Below the pieces are notes generated by a model, which saw only the letters and a list, made by a program, of their open reading frames with translations, had not been told where the DNA came from and did not search any database. The translations under genes were made by a program, and so were the position numbers. From positions 156,498 through 220,497 of the forward strand of contig NZ_FNIT01000007.1 of the NCBI RefSeq assembly GCF_900104035.1: a stretch of 64,000 nucleotides of DNA, written 5' to 3'. This DNA comes from Aureimonas jatrophae (lineage in GTDB: Bacteria; Pseudomonadota; Alphaproteobacteria; Rhizobiales; Rhizobiaceae). Positions 17,471 to 26,211 of this stretch are shown here, in pieces. Every line of letters starts with the position of its first letter. Position 1 is the stretch's first letter.

Positions 17471-18208
17471 TCAAGCGGACTCGACGCTGGCAGTGAACAT
17501 GTAGCCCGCGAGCCGCACCGTGGTCAGCAAGGTGGGCTGCGCTGGGTCCGGCTCGATCTTGGCGCGTAGCCGACTGATATGGACGTCGATCGAGCGCTCG
17601 ACGGGACCGGCCAGGCCAGCGTGGGTCATCGTCAGCAGCTGCTCCCGCGACAGGACGCGGTTCGGGTTGCGGCACAGGGCCAGCAGAAGATCGAACTCGG
17701 TCGTGGTCAACGACACGCGTGCCCCGCTCGGGTTGCGCACCTGCCGTCGCTTGGGATCGATCGTCCAGTCGTCGAAGCGAAGCGGGCGCGACGTGTCGCC
17801 TTCCTCCGGCGCATAGGAGGCGCGACGCAGCAGGCTTCGGATGCGGGCCATGACCTCACGGGTCGAGAACGGCTTCGTCACGTAGTCGTCGGCGCCGAGC
17901 TCGAGCCCGACGATCCGGTCGATCTCCTCGTGCTGGGCGGTCAGCATCAGGATCGGGATCGTGCTCTGGGCGCGAAGCCTGCGGCATATCTGGAACCCGT
18001 CCTCGCCGGGCAGCATCAGGTCGAGGACGATCAGGTCGAAGGTCTCACGCCGCATCTGCACGTCCATCTCGATACCGCTTCCGGCGGTGCGGGCCGTCAT
18101 GCCCGCTTCATCCAGCGTCTTCGCCAGGAGGGAAGCGATAACCGGATCGTCCTCCACCACGAGGATCATCGGTTGCTCGCGATCGGAGCGTGAGAATGTG
18201 GACATCAT
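17471..18208 (-). CDS. OmpR-family response regulator
   Basis: DNA-binding response regulator. The receiver domain (about residues 14-125) has the acidic pair EDD, the phospho-acceptor Asp63 (VLDLMLPGEDG), a Thr switch (LTAQ) and Lys in KPFS; a winged-helix Trans_reg_C domain (about 145-240) follows. The start is uncertain: ATG 18208/18205 gives about 245 residues, ATG 18250 adds 14. It is encoded right after its sensor kinase. A TGCAAC-G-GTTGCA palindrome (18216-18228) spans the gap before it. It is the natural candidate to bind the CGCAAC direct repeats at three nearby promoters. Confidence 0.92.
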   Translation of the reverse strand: MMSTFSRSDREQPMILVVEDDPVIASLLAKTLDEAGMTARTAGSGIEMDVQMRRETFDLIVLDLMLPGEDGFQICRRLRAQSTIPILMLTAQHEEIDRIVGLELGADDYVTKPFSTREVMARIRSLLRRASYAPEEGDTSRPLRFDDWTIDPKRRQVRNPSGARVSLTTTEFDLLLALCRNPNRVLSREQLLTMTHAGLAGPVERSIDVHISRLRAKIEPDPAQPTLLTTVRLAGYMFTASVESA

Positions 18209-18255
18209 GGTACTCTGCAACGGTTGCAACCAAGGGTGAACGGACGTCATCCGCT

Positions 18256-19608
18256 TCAGGAGTTCGGCGGAGAAGCGTTGCCGAGCGAGGGTAGACGCAG
18301 GCGAACCACAAGGCCGTGCGGCTGGCGATCGTGCAGCTCCAGCGTGCCACCATGGGCTCGCACGATGTCCGCGACGATCGACAGGCCCAGCCCGAAGCCC
18401 TTCGGGGAGTTCGGGCCGCGCGACGCATCGAGCTTGTAGAAGGGCTCCAGAACCAGCTCGCGCTTGTCGGCGGGGATACCGGGACCGTCGTCGGCGACTT
18501 CGATCCAGTACTCGCTCCCGTTCGGCACCAGGGAAACCACGGCCTCCTGGCCGAACTTGAGAGCGTTGTCGCAGAGATTGTTGACGGCGCGGGTCAGGGC
18601 ATTCGGGCGACAGACCGCCGACAACCGATCCGGTCCCTCGTAGCGAACGGGGAAGCCGACATCGGCGAACTCGCATTGAATGGTCTGGAGAAGGCTGGCG
18701 ACGTCGAGCTTCTCGGCCTCCTCGCCCAACGCGTCCGTGCGCAGGTAGGCGAGCGTCTCCCCGATCAAGGCGTCGATCTGCTCGATGTCTCCCAGCATCG
18801 ACTGACGGGTGGTGACGTCGTCCAGGCGCTCGGCGCGCAGCCGCAGGCGCGTCAGGGGCGTTCGCAGGTCGTGACTGACGCTGCGCAGCATGCGCATGCG
18901 CATATCGACCATACTGCGGATGCGGGTCCGCATCCCATTCAGCGCCTTGGCCAACCGAACGATCTCGACGGTGCCGCGCTCGGCGATCGGCGTGTCCTTC
19001 GAGACGCCGTCGCTTCGATCGAGTTCGTCGACGATCCGTGCCAGCGGGTTGGCGAGCGCCTGAGCCGCGTAGACGGTGAACAGGACCAGAAGCGTTGCGA
19101 AGGCAAGAAGGTAGTAGGTCAGGGGCCCGGAAAAGTCCGTCGTCGATACCATGCTCGGCAGATTGCGCGCGACCAGAAAGGTCGAGCCGTCGATCGGGCA
19201 CCAGAAGAACGGACGACCATCGACGATATCCCACCCACCGCCGGACGCCGGATAGGCATCTGGCGGGAACAGCCAGAAAACCCATCTCTCGAACGCGTAC
19301 CCATCGGCCGACATCGCCCGCATGGTCGCGAGAGCGGGTCGGTCGACGACCCGCAGTTCCAGCCCGGTGACGGCGAATCTCTCCAGCAGCCAAGACCGTT
19401 CCGCTTCGTCGGACCGCGCCATGACCTGCGCGATCAGCGACACGCGGTCGACCATCAGGTCGAGATCGGCGGACGCGAGAGGTCCCGTCTCGCGTAGCGG
19501 CTCGATTATACGTCCCACGACGATGACGGAGATCACGGCAACCAGGATCATCAGGATGATCTGGCCGCGCAGTGTCGAAGGATAAAGACGTTTCAAGACC
19601 ACGTTCAC
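18256..19608 (-). CDS. Sensor histidine kinase of the OmpR-partner (EnvZ-like) class
   Basis: A 450-residue inner-membrane kinase: membrane helices at about residues 15-35 and 164-183 bracket a periplasmic sensor of roughly 125 residues. Then come a HAMP segment, HisKA with phospho-His in SHDLRTPLTRLRL (His246), and HATPase_c with the N box (NNLCDNALKFG), DDGPGIP and GFGLGLSI. GTG 19608 is preferred because GAGG lies 8 bases upstream; GTG 19617 overlaps that site. The pair controls no other adjacent gene, so the RND, MipA and MBL/ABC operons are its likely targets. The signal is unknown. Confidence 0.92.
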   Translation of the reverse strand: MNVVLKRLYPSTLRGQIILMILVAVISVIVVGRIIEPLRETGPLASADLDLMVDRVSLIAQVMARSDEAERSWLLERFAVTGLELRVVDRPALATMRAMSADGYAFERWVFWLFPPDAYPASGGGWDIVDGRPFFWCPIDGSTFLVARNLPSMVSTTDFSGPLTYYLLAFATLLVLFTVYAAQALANPLARIVDELDRSDGVSKDTPIAERGTVEIVRLAKALNGMRTRIRSMVDMRMRMLRSVSHDLRTPLTRLRLRAERLDDVTTRQSMLGDIEQIDALIGETLAYLRTDALGEEAEKLDVASLLQTIQCEFADVGFPVRYEGPDRLSAVCRPNALTRAVNNLCDNALKFGQEAVVSLVPNGSEYWIEVADDGPGIPADKRELVLEPFYKLDASRGPNSPKGFGLGLSIVADIVRAHGGTLELHDRQPHGLVVRLRLPSLGNASPPNS

Positions 19609-20374
19609 GGACTTCACCTCGGACGGGGTCGTTCATGCCGAACCAGGGGAGCCGCTCGGTATCGTGCGCTCGTCCGATCGTAGTCCAGACCGAGCCCCGA
19701 ACCCACCGAAGTCGGAACGCACGGCGACCACGGCGCGCGAACACGTGAGCAGAGGCACGTTCGATCGGGGCACGAGGCCGGTCGCGAACTCGTATGGAAA
19801 GCCGCGAAGCGAAGCCGGGACAGTCCCTTGCGGACCGACATCTCGTCGCTCGGGTGCCGCTTGCGGGGCGAGAACGCCCGGCCGGTACCGGTTTTCGAAT
19901 AGTCCGACGTCTTTCCATCGAACACCACGGGAAGCATGGCTTCGCACTTCCGTCGGTAGGCGAAGGCGTTACCTCCCGTGGCTTGCCGGGAGAACATCCC
20001 TTTGGCCATCAGGGACAGACGGACGGCACCGCTCGGCGGCACGATGTTCACGGTTGTAGGTCCTCGAAGTCGAAGGTGACGACTCGCCCGCGAGCGTCGT
20101 GGAACCGGCTTCTACGACATGCTCCACCGCCGGCTTGTGTGGAAATGTTTCGGTTTGTGTCGACGAGCTTCGCGGCGACATCGATCGAGCGCCCTTCAAC
20201 GACCGCGTTCGAGACGGTCTGCACGTTCTGTCCATGGAACCTCAGGACGAGGGAGGGCCACCGTAGATATCCTGAAGTTATCGCTTCCCTGCCATCTGTA
20301 CGGACCGGACGTCAGCCGGCGGCTCCCGGACCATCGAGAATTGGGTTCAGGGACGTGAGGCGACGATCACCTCG
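19609..20374. other. No confident gene between the two-component system and mipA
   Basis: About 770 bases. The minus frame 19614-20051 and the plus frame from 19794 lack domains and credible starts. The right end is the mipA promoter region. Confidence 0.5.
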
Positions 20375-20394
20375 TCGCAACACATGGCAACACT
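20375..20394 (+). promoter_or_regulatory. Direct-repeat box upstream of mipA
   Basis: The plus strand reads TCGCAACACA then TGGCAACACT, a GCAACAC pair at 10-bp period, ending 102 bp before the mipA start. It is the third copy of the box found before the RND and MBL operons. Confidence 0.6.
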
Positions 20395-20496
20395 TCAAAA
20401 TCTCGTTCGCACCGTCGAGCGGCTACCCCTGGAACGTCCAAACGCTTCCCGGTCGAGTTCATTCGCCTCTCCGGGACCCAGAGTACCGGAGTTCCC

Positions 20497-21393
20497 ATGT
20501 CGCGTTCGTCCATCTCGCCGTCGTCCCGCCGTACAACTGCAAGATTTCTCAAGCGTCTACTCCTCGCCGGGCTATCGATGACCGCCTCCGTGACCTCCGC
20601 GTCCGAGGCCGTGGCGGCCGATGCGTCCGTCGACGAGATGCGCAGCGGCGAGGTTCCATCCGTCTCGTCGCAGCCTGACCCCTCCCGTTTCGGGCGGATC
20701 GTCGAGCGCCTGGGCGAATGGGAGGTCGTGGTTGGGGGCGGTGCGCTGATCGAGCCCGAGTACGAAGGATCGGACGAGTTCGAAGTCACCCCCGTCCCCT
20801 TCGTCTCCGCAACCTACGGTGACTGGCTGAAGATCGATCCGACGGGTGCAGCCGCTACCGTCTACCGGACCGATGCGATCCGCCTGGACGGGCTGCTCGG
20901 CTACGAGACGGGACGCTCGGAAGACGACTCCGACAGGCTCCGGGGTCTGGGCGACGTCGACTTCGGCGTGAACGTCGGAGCGCTGGCCGCCCTAGAGGTT
21001 GGACCGGCAGAACTCTTTGTCAGCGCCCAGAAGACCATCGGCGGAAGCGACGGCTTCGTCGCCGAAGCGGGAGCCGAGGTCGAGTATGCCGTCTCGCAGT
21101 CACTGTTTCTCGGCCTGAAGGGTTCGGCGACCTTTGCCGATGAGAAGCACATGCAGGCCTACTTCGGGATCGACGCCGTGCAATCCGTCCGTTCCGGCTA
21201 CGCGGCATACGAGCCGGACGCCGGCATCAAGCGCGTCGATCTCGCTGCCACCGCCACGTTCGCCTTCAACGAGAACTGGTTCGCACGGGGTGAGGCGGGT
21301 GTGGGCGTTCTGATCGGCGATGCCGCCGACAGCCCGATCGTTCAGGACGAGATCCAGCCGTCCGGTCTGCTGCTCGTCGGCTACCGGTTCTAA
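20497..21393 (+). CDS. mipA: MipA/OmpV family outer-membrane protein
   Basis: A 298-residue protein with a signal peptide (about residues 1-41, cleavage after AVA) and a beta-barrel body of alternating strands closing with a C-terminal aromatic (LLVGYRF), as in outer-membrane proteins. The motif GGGALIEPEYEGSDEFEVTP near residue 85 is typical of the MltA-interacting MipA/OmpV family. These proteins scaffold murein enzymes or act as stress-induced porins. GGAG lies 5 bases before the ATG. It is divergent from the two-component genes and shares their putative box, so it is probably induced together with the RND pump. Confidence 0.88.
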   Translation: MSRSSISPSSRRTTARFLKRLLLAGLSMTASVTSASEAVAADASVDEMRSGEVPSVSSQPDPSRFGRIVERLGEWEVVVGGGALIEPEYEGSDEFEVTPVPFVSATYGDWLKIDPTGAAATVYRTDAIRLDGLLGYETGRSEDDSDRLRGLGDVDFGVNVGALAALEVGPAELFVSAQKTIGGSDGFVAEAGAEVEYAVSQSLFLGLKGSATFADEKHMQAYFGIDAVQSVRSGYAAYEPDAGIKRVDLAATATFAFNENWFARGEAGVGVLIGDAADSPIVQDEIQPSGLLLVGYRF

Positions 21394-21423
21394 GGGCATC
21401 GGGCCGTCCTGAGACATGCACTC

Positions 21424-21440
21424 GGGAAGCCTCGGCTCCC
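21424..21440 (+). terminator. Hairpin after mipA
   Basis: GGGAAGC and GCTCCC pair around CTCG with one bulged A, 30 bp past the mipA stop. There is no T-run, so it is only a candidate terminator. Confidence 0.35.
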
Positions 21441-21628
21441 GGGTCTGCCAGCCTCCGAGCGACACTCCGGTCCCGACATCCGTGAACGAGTGGCCTCGAA
21501 CGCACCCCGGCCTCGTTCCGGAGCGCGAGCCTTCGGAGGCCGCAACATTCCGTAACCGAATGAAGCGTCGGGCATCGCGCCGACATTCCATTCTGATCCC
21601 GACGCGCCCTCATAACTGCGAGTTCGAG

Positions 21629-22264
21629 ATGACGTTTGATCTATCGACTGTCCTTGCCGGCCTGGACGAGATCCAGTCACGCAGGAAGCTAGCCGTCTGG
21701 ACGACGGTTCTCGCACTGGCACCGGCGTTCTTCTTCACGCGTTCGTCGGCGGAGCCCGGTTCCTGGACGCACGGCCTCGTTGCCGGCGTCGGCGTCGCGA
21801 TGGTCGTCGCGGCGGTCCTGGGACGGTCCTGGTGCACGCTCTTTATCGGCGGACGGAAGGTCCGCGACCTCGTGACGGTCGGTCCCTATTCGATCGTCCG
21901 CAATCCCCTGTACGTCTTCTCGTTCCTGGGCGTCGGCGGGCTCGCGGCACAGACCGGAAGCCTCACCGTGACCCTTCTTGTGACCCTGATCGCCGCCGCC
22001 CTTTTCGTTCCCGTGGTCCGGGAGGAGGAGACGGCGCTCGCTCGTCTCCATGGAAAACGGTTCGACGCGTACCGCGACGCCGTCCCGCGCTTCATTCCCA
22101 GACCCTCCCTTTGGCGCAGCGTCGACGTTCTGTCGGTCGCACCGGGGCGCTGGACCCGCACCGTTCTTGACGGCTGCGTCATGCTGGCCATCATTCCGCT
22201 CGTCAGGAGTCTTGGTTGGGTCCAGGCGACCATGCCCGAACTCCCCTTGCTGCAACTTCCTTGA
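21629..22264 (+). CDS. Isoprenylcysteine carboxyl methyltransferase (ICMT)/PEMT-like membrane protein
   Basis: A 211-residue membrane protein with about five hydrophobic segments and the paired signatures of the family: GPYSIVRNPLYVFSFLG in the middle and EEETALARLHGKRFDAYRDA near the end, which form the SAM pocket. Bacterial members methylate unknown lipid or small substrates; a prenyl-protein role is not implied. ATG 21629 begins just before the first conserved segment; the frame is open further upstream but without similarity. It follows mipA on the same strand after a hairpin, so it may have its own promoter. Confidence 0.85.
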   Translation: MTFDLSTVLAGLDEIQSRRKLAVWTTVLALAPAFFFTRSSAEPGSWTHGLVAGVGVAMVVAAVLGRSWCTLFIGGRKVRDLVTVGPYSIVRNPLYVFSFLGVGGLAAQTGSLTVTLLVTLIAAALFVPVVREEETALARLHGKRFDAYRDAVPRFIPRPSLWRSVDVLSVAPGRWTRTVLDGCVMLAIIPLVRSLGWVQATMPELPLLQLP

Positions 22265-22348
22265 ACCGAACGACCGCGGACACCGCACACGCTTCATTCA
22301 CCATCACGCCCCATGATTGCGTTAGGAGCAGCGCAGGAGGGCATGTGA

Positions 22349-22528
22349 ATGACCGATCGCCTCAGAGTCCTCCCGTCGCCGGCGATTACGTCTCTCGTTC
22401 GCCAGGCGATGCGCTGCTCCCCTTCCCATCGCATCGACCGCCGGATCCCCGCACGCATCGGCGACCTGCTGGACGCGCTCGACGAGGCGGCGCCCCGTCG
22501 TGAGGGACAGAAGGTAGAACCCGTATGA
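22349..22528 (+). CDS. Small hypothetical protein (59 aa)
   Basis: A short frame with a very good ribosome site: AGGAGG ends 8 bases before the ATG. The product is rich in Arg, with a predicted amphipathic helix near the end (RIGDLLDALDEAA). No domain is recognised, and it is too short for most gene finders. Support rests on the ribosome site and the protein-like composition. Confidence 0.45.
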   Translation: MTDRLRVLPSPAITSLVRQAMRCSPSHRIDRRIPARIGDLLDALDEAAPRREGQKVEPV

Positions 22529-22634
22529 TCAGCCGACGTGCAGCTCAGGGCGCTGTTGGCGCCTCCATGAGCACCGGCGTCATCACAGGCAATCGAAAAC
22601 GAAGCGTTGGACGGCTTGTTGGGGCAGAAGGCCG

Positions 22635-23069
22635 ATGAACAACATCACGACCGAGGAGGTGATCGACAGTCGGGCAGCGAACGCTCTCTTCGCGGATGCA
22701 CGTATGTCACAGATGGCCGAACGGGGTATCAGCTTCGGAGGCGTTGATCCGAAGATCGTAGCGTCGGCCTTAGACAGGTTCAGCAGTACGCAAGGTGGTT
22801 TATGGGTCGGCGGTCGCGCGGTGGTGACGCGTAGCGCCTTCGTCTTCAAAGCGAACAGAGTGAACCGGCTGGCGCACGTTGACGGAGATCAACTCCGCTT
22901 TGAGATACCGTTGCGGGAGATAACATCCGTCACATACCGGTTCGGATGGCTTTCGGGCATTGTAGATATAGGCAGCGACCGAGGCGTGTTTTTGATCCGA
23001 TCGTTCCGTGCGAAAGCTTTCGCCCAGATGATCAATACGGCAAGCGCAAACTCGCGGGATGCTCGATGA
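22635..23069 (+). CDS. Hypothetical protein with a GRAM/PH-like domain
   Basis: A 144-residue soluble protein. From about residue 50 it has the strand pattern of bacterial PH/GRAM domains: GGLWVGGRAVVTRSAFVF, FEIPLREITSVTYRFG, then GVFLIRSFRAKAFAQMI as a final helix. Such domains bind lipids or act as scaffolds. There is no signal peptide. It stands alone, with AAGG just before the ATG. The domain call comes from pattern only and is moderate. Confidence 0.7.
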   Translation: MNNITTEEVIDSRAANALFADARMSQMAERGISFGGVDPKIVASALDRFSSTQGGLWVGGRAVVTRSAFVFKANRVNRLAHVDGDQLRFEIPLREITSVTYRFGWLSGIVDIGSDRGVFLIRSFRAKAFAQMINTASANSRDAR

Positions 23070-23206
23070 GCGAACCTCAACGTCACGTTGAGCAAGATCG
23101 AGTTGCCGGCCAGCACCTGACGGTTCAGATGGCGATGCTGGGTGGAAAGGCGACAGTCCGCTTCTGAACGAGGTTGGCGGTAAGCTGCCGGTCGCGATGA
23201 GGCGAC

Positions 23207-23626
23207 CTACCGGTTGATCGCGAAATCGAACTGACCGAGCAGCGGTAGACGCCTCAGGCCGAGTATCTCTATCCCGCCTTCTTGAGCAACACCATCGTAG
23301 ATGAGGAGGCGGTTCACCCGTCCGCCGTACCCGGTCGTGCGTCGACCGTTGCCGAAGCCGCATTCCATCCCTGCGCAGAAGACGAAGGCCGTTCCCCAGC
23401 TTGGGTTCTCGGGATGGCCTCGCAATCTGATCTCGATTGCAGGCGACAGCGAAAGCGGGATCACGCAGTCCGCATCGGCGATGCACAAGGCTTCCCCAGC
23501 CACGGGCTCGAACGTACCGAGGGTCAGCCCGTATCGAACGGTGTACCGCACCGGTTCCGCGGCGGAGGCGAGGGCGGGGGATGCGGCTAGCCCCACGGCC
23601 AGGGCGAGGCCGGCTTTTCCGATCAT
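23207..23626 (-). CDS. Secreted hypothetical protein (139 aa)
   Basis: Starts at ATG 23626, overlapping the stop of the upstream gene (ATGA). It has a clean signal peptide (about residues 1-20, ending ALASAAE) and a mature part with two Cys pairs, resembling the general shape of periplasmic proteins of unknown function that report invasion-associated or host-response domains; no family can be named. It forms a two-gene unit with the membrane-anchored gene upstream, so the two products probably work together in the envelope. Confidence 0.7.
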   Translation of the reverse strand: MIGKAGLALAVGLAASPALASAAEPVRYTVRYGLTLGTFEPVAGEALCIADADCVIPLSLSPAIEIRLRGHPENPSWGTAFVFCAGMECGFGNGRRTTGYGGRVNRLLIYDGVAQEGGIEILGLRRLPLLGQFDFAINR

Positions 23627-24303
23627 GTCGCGATCCCGCCCTCTGGGACTAGCGGCTCTCGCAGTTCCGGAAGCTTCGGCGTCTTGCCAGTGCATCGCTG
23701 CATGAGTTCAAGAAACGGCTCCCGGTTCCGCGCATACACGCTGTCTTGTCCGGGTGCATATGGCCACTCGAAGCGAAGAGACCCAGAAAACACCTCGGAT
23801 GTAACCGTGTCCGTACCTTGGCGAGTCTCGCGGAATGCCTGATGCCTCATCATCTCACCCGGCACCTCCACGTTTATGTAGTACGCTTCGTATCCCTGGC
23901 CGGGAACGAGGACCTTTTCGACGGTGATGTCGTCGGCGCGGACGTGGCTCCAGTCGTAGATTCGCCGCTCAACCTTCGTGACCGTCGGATCGCCCTCGTC
24001 GACGGTCCTGCTCACAAGCTCGACCCGACACCCGACGTTTCGCCTGACGGTCATCAACGTAGGATTGAGCTGCTCGGATTGCGTCTTCGCCTCCCAGCGT
24101 ATGATGTACATCCCGGCAGTTCTCGGGACGCTGCGTGGCGGAATGGCGTAGATGAGGTAGAGGGTCGTCTCCTCGGGCGACATCGCGTATCGAGCTGCGT
24201 CCACAGTCCGGTAGACCGCGACCACTGCGAGCGTGACGCAGAGCGCTGTCAGACCTCCGAGGACGATGCGCAGCAGGCAAGTGCCTTCCCTTAGATTGGT
24301 CAT
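23623..24303 (-). CDS. Hypothetical single-pass membrane protein (226 aa)
   Basis: One N-terminal membrane helix (about residues 10-30) followed by a periplasmic domain with no recognised family; the residues are mostly beta-prone with two Cys. The start at 24303 lies near GGCGTGGG. It is the first gene of a pair with the secreted 139-residue protein, with ATGA overlap. A dispersed repeat copy lies just upstream. No function is assigned. Confidence 0.65.
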   Translation of the reverse strand: MTNLREGTCLLRIVLGGLTALCVTLAVVAVYRTVDAARYAMSPEETTLYLIYAIPPRSVPRTAGMYIIRWEAKTQSEQLNPTLMTVRRNVGCRVELVSRTVDEGDPTVTKVERRIYDWSHVRADDITVEKVLVPGQGYEAYYINVEVPGEMMRHQAFRETRQGTDTVTSEVFSGSLRFEWPYAPGQDSVYARNREPFLELMQRCTGKTPKLPELREPLVPEGGIAT

Positions 24304-24345
24304 CCCACGCCTGTAGCATCACCACGTTCGGTCATCTGTCTATCG

Positions 24346-24401
24346 ACATCCGCTTTCGGGAAGTATGGAACATGGCGGGAGATGTCTTGGAAGGGTCGAA
24401 A
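24346..24401 (+). repeat. Dispersed intergenic repeat, copy 1
   Basis: Left half CATCCGCTTTCGGG (24347-24360) and core TCTTGGAAGGGTCGAAA (24385-24401). Diverged in the right part. Confidence 0.6.
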
Positions 24402-24587
24402 CCCATCTGACTATGTTGGGCGTCAGCTTTCCATGTGGCGATCGGCACGACCGGCTCGAAATGCGATGATCGGCTTTTACCATCGAAAACAACCATAGCG
24501 GACGTTAGAGATCGGTATGCCCTCGACGGTTGACCTCGAGGTGTGCTCTTTCCGCGTTGTCAGAGATGCGTTGGGGCGCTGAACGAC

Positions 24588-25487
24588 ATGCCCACGAAAG
24601 AAATTCTGCGATACGGTATCTACTACGCTCTCATCTATGTTGGCGTGTTGGGCGTCATCTTCGTAGGAGCTACGATCGCCACGTTGTTTTTTGAGTTCCG
24701 ATCATCCCATATGAGTATCGGCGCGCTCATCGGTGCCGCAGGGTTCACCTACCTTCGATTCCTCGAAGACAAGCTCCGCCTTCCAACACCCCGCGAATAC
24801 TGGTCGCTTGTCGCTGTCGGTTCCATCATCGTGCTGGTTGTTGACGTTACGCTCAACGCTCTTGTGATCCAATCCACGCAGCGAGCCGGCATCGATAGAT
24901 TAGTGTTACTGATCCTCATCGGTTTTCCTCTCTTCAAAGGCGTTCTCGGCAATATGCTCTTTTTCCGAGGGGGCCGCTTCGCCGAGCGCAGTTTGGAGTG
25001 GATCAAAGCGAAGCAGGCGCTGCGTGGCCCACCCCCTGAACCGCCGTCCAATAGGATGACGTTCGGCGGCATGGGACCGTTTCTCGTCCGCTACTTCGCC
25101 GTCTACATCCCCCTTTATGCACTTACTGAGTGGGTTTCGATCACAAGGGACTTCACGGGTGAATGGGCACTGTCGCTCGCAGTGATGATCATCGCGGCGA
25201 TCTGCGCCTTCGCTTACGTCGTCAGGCATCTTGGCCGCCGGCCGACCCGGTCGGAGTATTGGCTTCTCGTCTTTACAAGCGCGGTCTTCGCAACGGTCTT
25301 CGAGTTCGTCGCCAAGCTGGTAATCGACTACTACCGTTTCGACGGCCTGCCGGACGTCGGCACATGGTTCCTGTACATTCTAGTGGGAATCAGCCTCTTC
25401 GCCGCCGTTCATGCCATCGCCTACTCTCGCCCTGTGGCATGGCTTATTCGACCAAGACCGCACTCGACCCATGATGCGAAGGCATGA
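24588..25487 (+). CDS. Membrane protein with two tandem ABZJ_00895-like units
   Basis: A 299-residue protein with about eight hydrophobic segments arranged as two similar halves, roughly residues 5-150 and 165-290. Each half runs: Tyr-rich first helix, second helix, a linker of the type L-PTPREYWSLV or RPTRSEYWLLV, then two more helices. Each half resembles the four-helix ABZJ_00895 family of unknown function, so this looks like an internal duplication. ATG 24588 was chosen; GTG 24543 is in frame, but the extra residues look non-native. GC is somewhat lower than the flanks. No function is known. Confidence 0.7.
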   Translation: MPTKEILRYGIYYALIYVGVLGVIFVGATIATLFFEFRSSHMSIGALIGAAGFTYLRFLEDKLRLPTPREYWSLVAVGSIIVLVVDVTLNALVIQSTQRAGIDRLVLLILIGFPLFKGVLGNMLFFRGGRFAERSLEWIKAKQALRGPPPEPPSNRMTFGGMGPFLVRYFAVYIPLYALTEWVSITRDFTGEWALSLAVMIIAAICAFAYVVRHLGRRPTRSEYWLLVFTSAVFATVFEFVAKLVIDYYRFDGLPDVGTWFLYILVGISLFAAVHAIAYSRPVAWLIRPRPHSTHDAKA

Positions 25488-25490
25488 AAG

Positions 25491-25548
25491 GCGTCCGCTT
25501 TCGGAACGTAGGTTCGTCGCGTTGGATGGCTTGGAAGGGTCGATTGCG
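25491..25548 (+). repeat. Dispersed intergenic repeat, copy 2
   Basis: GCGTCCGCTTTCGGAA (25491-25506) followed by TTGGAAGGGTCGATTGCG (25531-25548), with a diverged tail to about 25600. Confidence 0.6.
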
Positions 25549-25651
25549 AACGGATCGCTCCCATGCGTCCACTCCACGGCTCAGATCGACTGAGCCCGGT
25601 GGTTTCCGATCGGTATGCTTTCGCCTGCCTTCTGGTGGGAACCAAGATCGG

Positions 25652-26002
25652 TCAGCGTGAAACTTGGACTGTTGATCGGTCCGAATGCGTCGGGATGCTC
25701 GGTTTTTTATTCTCAATGGCTGCCCACAACCCGAATGCGAGCGTCGTGATCACCAAAGTACCAAGAGCGATACCGTGCAATCGGCCAAATTTAGATCTCG
25801 AGTAGTCCCTCATATCTCTTGTGGCTGCGTCTATCGATTTTGGGTTCGATTTCCTCTTTATCGCGAAAACATCTTCGAAATTGCCATTCCTGTAGAGCCT
25901 AGTTACAATTCCCAACCAAAAGCCGAAAAACGCCAACCAAAGCAGAAAGAACGATACGCCGAACGCGATCGCACTTACAGCCTGCATGATCACATGTGGC
26001 AA
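25652..26002 (-). CDS. Small two-helix membrane protein
   Basis: A 116-residue protein with membrane helices at about residues 10-32 and 78-96, separated by a basic cytosolic or periplasmic loop. TTG 26002 is the probable start because GGAGG lies 7 bases upstream; ATG 25987 is an alternative. No family is recognised. It stands alone between two repeat copies. Confidence 0.6.
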   Translation of the reverse strand: MPHVIMQAVSAIAFGVSFFLLWLAFFGFWLGIVTRLYRNGNFEDVFAIKRKSNPKSIDAATRDMRDYSRSKFGRLHGIALGTLVITTLAFGLWAAIENKKPSIPTHSDRSTVQVSR

Positions 26003-26110
26003 ACCGCAACCTCCGTGTCTCGAAGTAGATGTTAGGTCGCGGCGAACCTACAGAATGTTCGTCGTTCAGTGCCACCGCGAAGAGCGTGACCTTTCTCCCT
26101 CGAATGCGAA

Positions 26111-26211
26111 ATGCGTCCGCTTTCGATAGAAATGAGCGCCCCTTGAGCGTCTCAGAAGGGTCGAAAGCGGTCGGTCCGCCTTGGATCCGATCACGCATTT
26201 GAGCGGACGTT
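26111..26211 (+). repeat. Dispersed intergenic repeat, copy 3, overlapping the MFS gene end
   Basis: ATGCGTCCGCTTTCG (26111-26125), then GAAGGGTCGAAAGCGG (26155-26170), then GAGCGGACGT at the right end. The right end is inside the last codons of the MFS gene. Confidence 0.6.

Noticed and set aside
17471..19918. 815-codon frame over the response regulator and kinase
   Set aside because: Only the last ~245 codons encode a protein-like sequence; the rest is the kinase gene out of frame.
19614..20678. Open frames between the two-component system and mipA
   Set aside because: No domain, no credible ribosome site, and the longest one overlaps mipA.
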